Source: an uncultured Bacillota bacterium | GTDB taxonomy: Bacteria; Bacillota; Clostridia; Christensenellales; UBA1242 | Assembly: GCA_900551705.1 (NCBI GenBank) | Contig: URWY01000003.1 | Span: 6,356-70,355 of the forward strand | DNA length: 64,000 nucleotides | Direction of reading: 5' to 3' | Shown here: positions 18,418 through 25,996 of the stretch, in pieces | Position numbering within the stretch: the stretch's first letter is position 1 | Layout: each line of letters starts with the position of its first letter | Program-made: the position numbers and the translations under genes | Notes under the pieces: model-generated | What the model was told of the DNA's origin: nothing | The model's input: the letters and a program-made list of their open reading frames with translations, nothing else | The model's database searches: none

Positions 18418-20394
18418 GTGAAAATTGATAACAAAAGTATAAATGTCGCTAGATGTGTCGCCAGCGAGACTATTTCTAATGCAAATTCAGGTCATACAGG
18501 AGTGGCTCTTAGTGCCGCGACTATTTTATATTCGCTTTTTAAAGACCACTATGTGTTTAGCACAAATGACAATCTGTTTTTGAATAGGGACAGGTTTATT
18601 TTGTCGGCTGGGCACGCGTCTGCTTTGTATTATACTCTTGAAAATATGTTCGGCTACGATATTACCATTGAAGATTTGATGGATTATAGAAAGTATGACA
18701 GCAAAACCCCAGGTCACCCAGAATTTGGCAGCACACCAGGTGTTGAAGCAACAACCGGGCCGCTTGGACAGGGCATTGCAAACGGCGTGGGTATGGCTAT
18801 TGCTGAAACCATGCTTGCTGAGCGTTTTAATGTGCTTGACGACCCAATCTTTTCAAACTATACCTATGTCTTTGCTGGAGATGGTTGTTTTATGGAAGGC
18901 GTGGCGCTCGAAGCAATCAGCCTTGCAGGCACTCTCAAACTCAATAAATTGATTGTTTTATACGACTGCAACAGCATGACAATGGACGGCAAACTCGGCG
19001 ATGTCAACGCAGAAGATGTAGCAAGAAAATTTATCGCTCAAAATTGGAATGTTATCTATGTCAAAAATGGTAACAACTACAAAGCCGTAACAAAAGCAAT
19101 CGGAAAAGCAAAACAATCGAAAGATAAACCTACAATCGTCATTTTTAAAACCATTTTAGGCTATGGAAGCGACTATGCAAACAATCCAATCATTCACGGA
19201 ATGGCTCTTAAAAGCGACGAAGTAACTTTCTTGCGTCAAAGGTTGTTCTTGGAAGGCAAAGCCTTTGAAATTCCAGAAGATGTCAAAAAACATTGTATTC
19301 AAAGCAAAATAAGAAACGAAAAAATCGAAATGGATTGGCGCAAAAAGGTCAATTTGTATTCAAAAACAAATCCAGAACTTTATAAAAAGTTGGCAGTCTT
19401 TATTGACAGTAAATATTATGATGTTGAAAAACTGGTCGGCACAAAGATTAAAGATAAAAAAATCAGCGGTAGAAACGCTAATTCAATAATTTTAAACTTG
19501 CTCGCAGATAAATATCCAAATATCGTTGGCGGAACGGCCGATGTCGCTTGCTCAACAAGAGCATATATCGGCGATGATGACGATTATAGCACAACAAATC
19601 GTAGGGGCAGAAACATCAAATTCGGTATAAGAGAACACGCAATGGCTGCTATCGCGAACGGAATTAGTTTGTATGCAGGGCTTAAAGTGTTTGTTTCAAC
19701 CTTTTTATCGTTCTCAAATTACATGATTCCAGCAATCAGGCTCAGTGCAATGATGAAACAGCCAGTTTTGTATATCTTCACGCACGACAGCATTATGGTC
19801 GGCGAAGATGGCCCAACTCATCAACCAGTTGAACAATTAGCACAACTAAGGGCAATTCCTGATGTAAATGTTTGCAGACCATGTGACTCTCACGAACTCA
19901 CAGCCTGCTATAATATCGCGCTCAACTCAACTTTACCAACTTGTTTGGTGCTTTCAAGGCAAGATTTAACCGAACAAAAAATCGAGCCAACAAAGGCAAT
20001 GAAGGGCGGTTATGTTTTGGAAAAAGACAGCGGCAAGCCACAATTTGTGCTTTATGCCACTGGCAGCGAAGTTGAACTCGCAATGGGCGTGAAAAGAGAA
20101 TTTAACAAACTTGGCGTGAAATGTGCAGTTGTTTCATTCCCTTGCATTGAAGAATTTGAAAGGCAAACTGAAAGTTATAAGAACTCAACCCTTATGAAAG
20201 AGTGTAAATATCGCTTTGCGATTGAAGCATCATCAGACAATGTTTGGTATAAGTATGTCGGCAATGACGGCAAAGTGATAAACATCACAAAATTTGGTAA
20301 AAGCGGCAAGGGCAGCGATGTCTATAAACGCTATGGCTTCTCAGTTGCAAATATCAAAAAAGAAATCATGAAAACAGCAAAAATCAACATTTAA
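18418..20394 (+). CDS. tkt: Transketolase
   Basis: Thiamine-diphosphate enzyme of the non-oxidative pentose phosphate pathway, 658 residues, a full-length single-chain form. The N-terminal TPP domain contains the GDG motif (FAGDGCFMEG, near residue 152) and the downstream N of DCNSMTMDG. The pyrimidine domain has IREHAMAAIANGI, and FTHDSIMVGEDGPTHQP is the substrate-binding signature. GTG 18418 is chosen because GGGAG is spaced 8 bases upstream. It is co-transcribed with the upstream kinase-like gene and ends tail-to-tail with a leftward gene. Confidence 0.97.
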   Translation: MKIDNKSINVARCVASETISNANSGHTGVALSAATILYSLFKDHYVFSTNDNLFLNRDRFILSAGHASALYYTLENMFGYDITIEDLMDYRKYDSKTPGHPEFGSTPGVEATTGPLGQGIANGVGMAIAETMLAERFNVLDDPIFSNYTYVFAGDGCFMEGVALEAISLAGTLKLNKLIVLYDCNSMTMDGKLGDVNAEDVARKFIAQNWNVIYVKNGNNYKAVTKAIGKAKQSKDKPTIVIFKTILGYGSDYANNPIIHGMALKSDEVTFLRQRLFLEGKAFEIPEDVKKHCIQSKIRNEKIEMDWRKKVNLYSKTNPELYKKLAVFIDSKYYDVEKLVGTKIKDKKISGRNANSIILNLLADKYPNIVGGTADVACSTRAYIGDDDDYSTTNRRGRNIKFGIREHAMAAIANGISLYAGLKVFVSTFLSFSNYMIPAIRLSAMMKQPVLYIFTHDSIMVGEDGPTHQPVEQLAQLRAIPDVNVCRPCDSHELTACYNIALNSTLPTCLVLSRQDLTEQKIEPTKAMKGGYVLEKDSGKPQFVLYATGSEVELAMGVKREFNKLGVKCAVVSFPCIEEFERQTESYKNSTLMKECKYRFAIEASSDNVWYKYVGNDGKVINITKFGKSGKGSDVYKRYGFSVANIKKEIMKTAKINI

Positions 20395-20858
20395 GGCAAT
20401 TTTATAATTGCCTTATTTTTACTTTCGGCATAATCGTAAGCAATTCTCGTCATGCTATGATAGTTTTTTGTGGCAAGAAAAAAGTAACAATAGTCACATT
20501 CGTCAATAATTGAAAGTTTTTTATATAAATCACTATAAAACATGAATTCTTGCGGCGTGTTATTAATAAAAATGTTTGCAAAATTGAAAATTTCTTGCGG
20601 GGTTAACATAACGAACTCGCGTTTTTTATATTTTTCGTGCATATTAAAGTTGTAAATTTTTATTTGTGGATATTTACTTTGCAAATCAACCAAAACTTGC
20701 TTGGCAAATTGGCAAAAATCATTTTGCCTACCTTCAAAAAAATGCACCACATTATATTTGACAATCAATTCTTCAAAGTCTGAAAACACCAATTTTCTTA
20801 GCCTTGAAGTATAAATAAATTTATCGTGACCGTAAATCACGCATGAATTTTCTTCCAT
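20391..20858 (-). CDS. SLOG-like (DUF1273/YpsA-type) protein
   Basis: 155 residues. The C-terminal half carries a pattern seen in DUF1273/YpsA-type SLOG proteins: an IIDECDYCYFF strand followed by MTRIAYDYAESKNKAII. The N-terminal half reads VIYGHDKFIY and VVHFFEGRQNDFCQFA (a G..G.F-like nucleotide-sugar or ligand loop). SLOG domains bind nucleotide-derived ligands; the exact role is unknown. It starts at ATG 20858, divergent from an XRE regulator, with a matching operator palindrome overlapping its ribosome-binding site. Its last codons form the hairpin that ends tkt. Confidence 0.6.
   Translation of the reverse strand: MEENSCVIYGHDKFIYTSRLRKLVFSDFEELIVKYNVVHFFEGRQNDFCQFAKQVLVDLQSKYPQIKIYNFNMHEKYKKREFVMLTPQEIFNFANIFINNTPQEFMFYSDLYKKLSIIDECDYCYFFLATKNYHSMTRIAYDYAESKNKAIIKLP
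20393..20419. terminator. Shared terminator between tkt and the SLOG-like gene
   Basis: AAGGCAATT (20393-20401), loop TTAT, AATTGCCTT (20406-20414), then ATTTTT. It lies inside the final codons of the leftward gene, so the two convergent genes overlap at their terminator. Confidence 0.8.
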
Positions 20859-20876
20859 TTTCCGATACCTCGTAAT
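20859..20876 (-). promoter_or_regulatory. Operator-like palindrome 1 (SLOG-like gene side)
   Basis: On the minus strand this reads ATTACG-AGG-TATCG-GAAA. It matches the site at 20958-20975 except at the 3' end and overlaps the GAGG ribosome-binding site of the leftward gene. Confidence 0.55.
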
Positions 20877-20910
20877 AAATATACCTTTTTTTCATACAAA
20901 ATGTCAACTA

Positions 20911-20929
20911 TTTACGGTTGTATCGTAAG
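20911..20929 (+). promoter_or_regulatory. Operator-like palindrome 2 (central)
   Basis: TTTACG-GTTG-TATCG-TAAG is the same half-sites with one extra spacer base, midway between the divergent genes. Confidence 0.5.
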
Positions 20930-20957
20930 TATAAATATTTAAATTTTTAATAAAATA

Positions 20958-20975
20958 ATTACGGAATATCGTAAT
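20958..20975 (+). promoter_or_regulatory. Operator-like palindrome 3 (XRE gene side)
   Basis: ATTACG-GAA-TATCG-TAAT is a nearly perfect inverted repeat that ends on the base before the ATG of the XRE gene, a position fit for autorepression. Confidence 0.6.
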
Positions 20976-21224
20976 ATGAAATTAACAATAGATGAAGCAA
21001 TTAGATTAAGAATAAAAGAATTGGTTAAAGAAAAAGGTCTTTCTGTAACTGGTTTATGTTTAAATTCCAATCTTACGCCATCAACTGTATTTGACTTTTT
21101 ATATGGTAAAAGCAATAATCCTAAAATTATTACAATTAAAAAATTATGTGTAGGGGCTGGAATAACATTGCAAGAGTTCTTTGATAGAGATTATTTCAAC
21201 TCAGACGAAGATGTTTATAATTAA
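20976..21224 (+). CDS. XRE-family helix-turn-helix regulator
   Basis: 82 residues, a single Cro/CI-type HTH: TIDEAIRLRIKELVKEKGLS, LNSNLTPSTVFDFLYG, IITIKKLCVGAGITLQEFF. This architecture resembles small stand-alone XRE repressors. The start codon abuts an ATTACG...CGTAAT palindrome, and two further copies lie toward the divergent SLOG-like gene. I infer that it represses itself and the divergent gene. No Shine-Dalgarno sequence is seen before the ATG. A candidate structured RNA lies downstream. Confidence 0.85.
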   Translation: MKLTIDEAIRLRIKELVKEKGLSVTGLCLNSNLTPSTVFDFLYGKSNNPKIITIKKLCVGAGITLQEFFDRDYFNSDEDVYN

Positions 21225-21238
21225 TTAAAAAATAAATG

Positions 21239-21352
21239 TATAATATTCGTAAAAGTGCATAACATAATAGTGTAAAGAAAAATCTTCCGTGATAATCGGA
21301 AAAGAGTTCTTTACTCAGGCAAAACCACACTGTTATCTAGGTGTGGTTTTTT
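21239..21352 (+). ncRNA. Candidate structured small RNA
   Basis: TATAAT at 21239-21244 could start a transcript near 21251. The RNA would have an outer stem GTAAAGAA (21272-21279)/TTCTTTAC (21307-21314) enclosing TTCCG/CGGAA, then a 10-bp terminator stem AAAACCACAC/GTGTGGTTTT (21321-21350) with T tail. No open frame fits. It matches no RNA family I can name. A tail of the XRE transcript ending in a processed 3' RNA is the alternative. Confidence 0.45.
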
Positions 21353-21354
21353 GC

Positions 21355-21382
21355 ATAAAAAAAGGGCAGTGGTAAAGCCCTT
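21355..21382 (-). terminator. Terminator of the leftward unknown pair
   Basis: Minus strand: AAGGGC-TTTACCACT-GCCCTT followed by T7. It ends the leftward 21740-22882/21406-21786 transcript. Confidence 0.8.
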
Positions 21383-21405
21383 AATTGTTAGGTATTTTCG
21401 GCGTT

Positions 21406-21786
21406 TTAGTCGTTTGGTGTGTCAAAGAAAACATACATATTTATAAGTTGTGCGGCACACATAATGAAGTCCATATATCTCTTTTTAACATCGGTGTTTT
21501 TATTAATTTCTGTGAAAATTTCGCCTTTAACAAGTTTGAAATCGTATAATTTCAAAATGTCATTAATACATTTTTTAACATCAAGTGATGTGAGTTCATA
21601 AAGGTCGTTCATGTATCTTAAAATTTGTTTGTTATCGCAAAGTTTGATACAGTTTTCGTCCCTTTTAATGAATAATTGCAATGTAAAACTTTCGTTTAAA
21701 ACTGCGTTTGTTTCGATTCTGTATAAATCGTCGTTGATTTTATAAATTTTGTTGCCTGTCATGATTATATTTAAGATATTTTTCAT
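21406..21786 (-). CDS. DUF1828-like small protein of unknown function
   Basis: 126 residues. The layout resembles DUF1828: YRIETNAVLNESFTLQLFIK (strands), CIKLCDNKQILRYMNDLYEL (the L.D.G..L..L-like block), then DILKLYDFKLVKGEIF and a C-terminal helix with FIMCAAQLINMYVF. The function of that family is unknown. ATG 21786 is chosen because GGAAGGAAAT lies directly upstream; this makes it overlap the preceding gene by 47 bases in another frame, which implies translational coupling. The weaker alternative start is 21762. Confidence 0.5.
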   Translation of the reverse strand: MKNILNIIMTGNKIYKINDDLYRIETNAVLNESFTLQLFIKRDENCIKLCDNKQILRYMNDLYELTSLDVKKCINDILKLYDFKLVKGEIFTEINKNTDVKKRYMDFIMCAAQLINMYVFFDTPND

Positions 21787-22882
21787 ATTTCCTTCCTTCT
21801 CCTATTTGCCAAGATTCATATTCGTCACGGCTGTCATCAAAGCCATAGCGTTTTCTATGTGGTTTTTCTTCTGTTGTTTCAAGTTTTGTTATTTCTTCTG
21901 ATTTTGTTTCAGTTTTGACTGGTTTAACTGCTTCAACTTGCTCTTTTGGTTTGTCTTTATCTCTTATATAGTCGATATTTTCTTTGATTTTATAGAATGG
22001 TAGGCGAGTGAAGTGTGGTTTGATTGTCAAATCTGTCTTTTTCAATGTATCGAGCGTTTGTTCTTCGAGTTTTTGGCAATATTCGTAGAAATCGCCGAGT
22101 GACTCGTTTTCTTCGCATTCTCTGATGCAAGAGATGTTTAAGTAACTTATGTTCTTTTCAAGTAAATCATCGCAAGTTTTGATTGCATTTTCTTTTGCTG
22201 CGTCCAATCTCATGGCTTTTTTATAGAACATTGCTTGAATTGGATTGCCGCCAGTTTGTGTCATTAGGTTATTATAGTGATATTTCATAACGACATCTGA
22301 ATATCTGTGTTGATGTGCTTGCCCAGCAGGGATATATCTTTTGCTTGTGTCAGGTTGCAAGAGTTTGCCGTCTGAGTCTAAGAAAGCGTTGGTGTGTTCT
22401 TGGCCGCTTGTGTCTATTCTTTGCAAAGTGATGAATTTTTCGCCTTTCAACCTTGTTGCATAAGATGATTTAAAGAATGTGTCGTTTTTCCAATCGTATT
22501 TTGTGATTATGAGAGTTGAAGGGACATAGCCATATTTTGATTTTCCGATTAAGTGGAACAATGTTTGCGTGTGGACATAGTCGCCGTTGTCGGCTGCTTC
22601 TTTGATAACGCGTTTTTCAATTTTATAGATGTATTTTCTGCATTTTAAAAGGTCTTCTGCTGTTTCTTGTTCTATAAAGATTGCCGTTTCTTGCAATTTT
22701 AAAATATCTTCTGGAACAGAAGGCAAGTCTGACATTTTTGTGCTTGGTAAAATTTTATATTCATAGTTAGGGTCAAAACCCAAAAGTGAAACGGTTGCCG
22801 TGGAAAGGGCATTGGTCACTTTTTCGAGAACCTCAGGCGTAAGTTCCTTAAATTTTGTGGATTTTTTCTTTTTTTGACCCAT
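21740..22882 (-). CDS. Unknown 380-residue protein with a charged C-terminal tail
   Basis: Not recognised. It starts at ATG 22882 behind GAGGTG; a TTG four codons earlier has no such site. The N-terminus is Lys-rich (GQKKKKSTKFKEL) and there is no signal peptide or membrane helix. The central part carries a HQHRYSDVVMKYHY motif (His/Arg-rich) and DYVHTQTLFHLIG. The last ~70 residues are highly charged (KPKEQVEAVKPVKTETKSEE), followed by a KPHRKRYGFDD segment. It is cytoplasmic, with a flexible tail, and is co-transcribed with the DUF1828-like gene, which it overlaps. A role in a small accessory system is possible but not supported by a known domain. Confidence 0.75.
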   Translation of the reverse strand: MGQKKKKSTKFKELTPEVLEKVTNALSTATVSLLGFDPNYEYKILPSTKMSDLPSVPEDILKLQETAIFIEQETAEDLLKCRKYIYKIEKRVIKEAADNGDYVHTQTLFHLIGKSKYGYVPSTLIITKYDWKNDTFFKSSYATRLKGEKFITLQRIDTSGQEHTNAFLDSDGKLLQPDTSKRYIPAGQAHQHRYSDVVMKYHYNNLMTQTGGNPIQAMFYKKAMRLDAAKENAIKTCDDLLEKNISYLNISCIRECEENESLGDFYEYCQKLEEQTLDTLKKTDLTIKPHFTRLPFYKIKENIDYIRDKDKPKEQVEAVKPVKTETKSEEITKLETTEEKPHRKRYGFDDSRDEYESWQIGEGRKYEKYLKYNHDRQQNL

Positions 22883-22984
22883 AAAACACCTCAATTCTTT
22901 TGTATCAATTTCATAATATTCTATTTTTGTCGAAATGTCAATACCAATTTGTCAATTTAGCCAGAAATATTTTGATTAAAACAC

Positions 22985-23098
22985 TTTACAAATAGTTCTT
23001 TATATGATATTATACGAATGTACTTCATGCAAGGTTTGCCGAGTTGTTACCTCTGACGGTTTGCTTTGTTTGAAGCGTATTTTTATAGGAGGTAGAAA
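22985..23098 (+). promoter_or_regulatory. rpsO promoter and structured leader
   Basis: TTTACA (22985-22990), 17-bp spacer, extended TGA-TATTAT (23008-23013). The leader of about 80 bases can fold: CTTCA with TGAAG, CAAGG with CTTTG, GCCG with CGGT, ending before AGGAGGT. Firmicutes S15 leaders bind S15 and repress their own translation; this layout fits, but I did not match the published motif base for base. Confidence 0.5.
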
Positions 23099-23359
23099 AT
23101 GGATAAAAAAACTAAACAAGAGATTATCGCTAAATATCGTTTAAGTGATGCTGACACTGGCTCAACACAAGTTCAAATTGCTTTGTTGACACACAGAATT
23201 AACCACTTAACAGAACACTTAAAACAAAACCACAAAGATAATCATTCAAGACGCGGTCTTTTACAATTAGTTGGACAAAGAAAAGGTCTTTTGAAGTATT
23301 TAGAAAGCAAAGATATCAATGCATATCGTGAACTTAAAAAATCTCTCGGAATTAGATAA
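23099..23359 (+). CDS. rpsO: 30S ribosomal protein S15
   Basis: 86 residues: LSDADTGSTQVQIALLTHRI, then HLKQNHKDNHSRRGLL and GQRKGLLKYL are diagnostic. It sits immediately upstream of pnp, as in most bacteria. AGGAGGT precedes the ATG at 23099. Confidence 0.98.
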   Translation: MDKKTKQEIIAKYRLSDADTGSTQVQIALLTHRINHLTEHLKQNHKDNHSRRGLLQLVGQRKGLLKYLESKDINAYRELKKSLGIR

Positions 23360-23453
23360 TTTCGAGTTTTTTGTGTTTTTTAAAGCCCAATCAAGGGCAA
23401 CATTTTTAGAGGTAAACAGGCGCATTTTTGCGTAAATTTATAAAGGAGTTTAT

Positions 23454-25547
23454 ATGAGTAATAAAGATGCTCAAATCTTTGAAATTGAGATTGGTGGCAG
23501 AAAAGTTACATTTGAAACTGGCAAGTTTTGTGAACAATCTAGCGGCTCATGCCTTGTTAGATGCGGCGAAACAGCAGTTTTGGTTAATGTTAACATGAGC
23601 GAACAACCAAGACCTGGCATTGATTTCTTCCCACTCAGCGTAGATTTTGAAGAAAAAATGTATTCAGTTGGTAAAATCCCAGGCGGATTTAAAAAGCGTG
23701 AAGGCAGGGCAAGCGATAAGGCTATTTTAACATCAAGATTGATTGATAGACCACTTCGTCCACTTTTCCCAAAAGGCTTTTTCAACGATGTAACAGTTGT
23801 TGCAACAGCATTATCTGTTGAACCAGATGTTATGCCAGAAGTTTTGGCAATGCTTGGTTCATCATTTGCTCTTTCAATATCAGACATTCCATTTATGGGA
23901 CCAACTGGTTCAGTTTGCGTTGGACTTGTTGATGGGCAATACATCATCAACCCAAATCAAGAACAAAGAGAAAAGAGTTTGATGCACCTTATGCTTTCAG
24001 GAACTGATGAAGCAGTTTTGATGGTTGAAGCAGGTGCAAAAGAAGTGACAGAAAAACAAATGCTTGACGCTATTATGTTTGGTCACGAAGAAATTAAGAA
24101 AATCGTTGCTTTCCAAAAGAAAGTTAAAGAACAAATTGGTAAACCAGTAAACGACAAAATCGCTTACAATGTGGTAGACCCACAAGTTGATGCAGATGTT
24201 AGAGAATTTGCAACACCTTTGATTGTTAAAGCATTAGACGAGTTTGATAGACAAGTTCGTCAAGCAAATCAAGACAAAGCAAACGAAGAAATCCACGAAC
24301 ATTTTGCAGAAATATATCCAGAACAAACAAAAATGATTGACGATGTTATTTACAAAATAACAAAGGAAACAGTTCGTTCTAAAATCTTGAATGATGGCGT
24401 AAGACCAGACGGCAGAAAATTGACAGAAATCAGACCTATTTGGTGTGAAACTGGCGTTCTTCCAAGAGTTCATGGAACAGGTGTTTTCACTCGTGGACAA
24501 ACACAAGTTTTAACAACATTAACACTTGGAACAATATCAGATATGCAAAAACTTGAAGGCTTAGATGATGAAGAATGCAAGAGATATATGCATCATTACA
24601 ATATGCCAGGATATGCAACTGGCGAAGCAAAGCCTTTAAAGAGTCCAGGAAGAAGAGAAATTGGTCATGGTGCACTTGCAGAAAGAGCATTGGAACCAGT
24701 TATTCCATCAGAAGAAGAATTCCCTTATGCAATCAGGCTTGTAAGTGAAGTTTTATCTTCAAACGGTTCATCATCAATGGCAAGTACTTGCGGTTCAACA
24801 CTTGCACTCATGGACGCTGGCGTTCCAATTAAAGCACCAGTTGCTGGTATCGCGATGGGACTTATTAAAGATGACCAAACTCATAAAGTTGCAGTTCTTT
24901 CAGATATTCAAGGACTTGAAGATTTCTTGGGAGATATGGACTTTAAAGTTACAGGAACATCAAAAGGTATCACAGCAATTCAAATGGATATTAAAATCAA
25001 AGGAATTGATGAAAATATCTTAACAACAGCGCTTGAACAAGCAAGAGCGGGTAGAATGTATATTATGGATAAAATGCTTGCAGTTATTGATAAACCAAGA
25101 GCAGAACTTTCAAAATATGCACCAAAAATTATATCATTTAGCATTAATCCTGATAAGATTAAAGATGTTATCGGCTCAGGTGGCAAGATGATTAACAAAA
25201 TTATTGAAGAAACAGGCGTTAAGATTGATATTACAGACGAAGGTCTTGTATACATTGCAACACCAGATTCAGAAATGGCTGAAAAAGCAAAACAAATTAT
25301 TTTGAATATTGCAGAAGACTTAGAAGTTGGAAAAATATATTCAGGAAAAGTTGTTAAAATTATGAATTTCGGAGCATTTGTTGAAATCGCACCTGGAAAA
25401 GACGGCATGATTCATATTTCAAAACTTTCAAATAAGAGAGTTGAAAAAGTTGAAGATGTTGTTAAAGTTGATGACGAAGTTGAAGTTGAAGTTCTTAAAA
25501 TAGACGATAAGGGCAGAGTAGACTTTAAACTTGTTAGCAAAGCTTAA
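23454..25547 (+). CDS. pnp: Polyribonucleotide nucleotidyltransferase (PNPase)
   Basis: 3'-5' phosphorolytic exoribonuclease of mRNA turnover, trimer, 697 residues (family norm about 700). Two RNase PH domains are visible (DFFPLSVDFEEKMYSVGKIPGG, then GTGVFTRGQTQVLTTLTLG). A KH domain has GSGGKMINKII and a C-terminal S1 domain has VGKIYSGKVVKIMNFGAFV. AAAGGAG precedes ATG 23454. Just upstream, GCGCA-TTTT-TGCGT can form a small leader hairpin. rpmE follows 26 bases after the stop. Confidence 0.98.
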   Translation: MSNKDAQIFEIEIGGRKVTFETGKFCEQSSGSCLVRCGETAVLVNVNMSEQPRPGIDFFPLSVDFEEKMYSVGKIPGGFKKREGRASDKAILTSRLIDRPLRPLFPKGFFNDVTVVATALSVEPDVMPEVLAMLGSSFALSISDIPFMGPTGSVCVGLVDGQYIINPNQEQREKSLMHLMLSGTDEAVLMVEAGAKEVTEKQMLDAIMFGHEEIKKIVAFQKKVKEQIGKPVNDKIAYNVVDPQVDADVREFATPLIVKALDEFDRQVRQANQDKANEEIHEHFAEIYPEQTKMIDDVIYKITKETVRSKILNDGVRPDGRKLTEIRPIWCETGVLPRVHGTGVFTRGQTQVLTTLTLGTISDMQKLEGLDDEECKRYMHHYNMPGYATGEAKPLKSPGRREIGHGALAERALEPVIPSEEEFPYAIRLVSEVLSSNGSSSMASTCGSTLALMDAGVPIKAPVAGIAMGLIKDDQTHKVAVLSDIQGLEDFLGDMDFKVTGTSKGITAIQMDIKIKGIDENILTTALEQARAGRMYIMDKMLAVIDKPRAELSKYAPKIISFSINPDKIKDVIGSGGKMINKIIEETGVKIDITDEGLVYIATPDSEMAEKAKQIILNIAEDLEVGKIYSGKVVKIMNFGAFVEIAPGKDGMIHISKLSNKRVEKVEDVVKVDDEVEVEVLKIDDKGRVDFKLVSKA

Positions 25548-25573
25548 AAAATAAAAATTTTAGTGAGGTAAAT

Positions 25574-25777
25574 ATGAAAGAAAACGGACACCCAAACTAT
25601 CATGAAGTTGATGTTGTTTGCGCTTGCGGAAACACTTTCAAAACAGGCTCAACAGCAGAAGGCGATGTTATTAAAATTGATATTTGTAACAAATGCCACC
25701 CATTCTTCACTGGTAAACAAAAAATTGTTGATACAAGTGGTAGAGTTGAGAAATTTAATAAAAAATTCAACAGATAG
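25574..25777 (+). CDS. rpmE: 50S ribosomal protein L31, zinc-binding type
   Basis: 67 residues. Cysteines are in the C-type pattern CACGN...CNKCHPFFTGKQK, which binds zinc and marks the RpmE1 form; the zinc-free paralogue lacks these. GTGAGG precedes ATG 25574. A strong terminator follows, closing the rpsO-pnp-rpmE run. Confidence 0.97.
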   Translation: MKENGHPNYHEVDVVCACGNTFKTGSTAEGDVIKIDICNKCHPFFTGKQKIVDTSGRVEKFNKKFNR

Positions 25778-25787
25778 TTATAATCAC

Positions 25788-25822
25788 AAAAAGCACTTTT
25801 TAAATTTAAAGTGCTTTTTTTA
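25788..25822 (+). terminator. Terminator after rpmE
   Basis: AAAAAGCACTTT pairs with AAAGTGCTTTTT and runs into T7. Confidence 0.92.
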
Positions 25823-25875
25823 TGCATAATACCAGCAAATTGTTATTCAAGCCTAATATTGCCTTGTATAGCGAT

Positions 25876-25928
25876 TTGCATAGCACTATGCATAACACTT
25901 AAATCTTATGTTTGCATAGTACTATGCA
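25876..25928 (+). repeat. Paired TGCATAG palindromes upstream of ligA
   Basis: An imperfect palindrome at 25877-25892 (TGCATAGC/ACTATGCA) and a perfect 16-bp palindrome at 25913-25928 (TGCATAGT/ACTATGCA) are spaced 36 bp start to start. The 13-mer TTGCATAGCACTA in the first (25876-25888) recurs exactly at 52608 and 53748. Confidence 0.7.
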
Positions 25929-25962
25929 ATAATTTTAAATTACAAATTTAATCAAAATGCTT

Positions 25963-25989
25963 TTGAATTTTAAATTTAAAGTTTATAAT
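25963..25989 (+). promoter_or_regulatory. ligA promoter, probably leaderless
   Basis: TTGAAT (25963-25968) and TATAAT (25984-25989) place the start of transcription at or next to the ATG at 25997, which has no Shine-Dalgarno sequence. Confidence 0.5.
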
Positions 25990-25996
25990 ATTAAAC

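Noticed and set aside
23471..23950. 159-codon minus-strand frame inside pnp
   Set aside because: Antisense shadow of the RNase PH domain; no ribosome-binding site.
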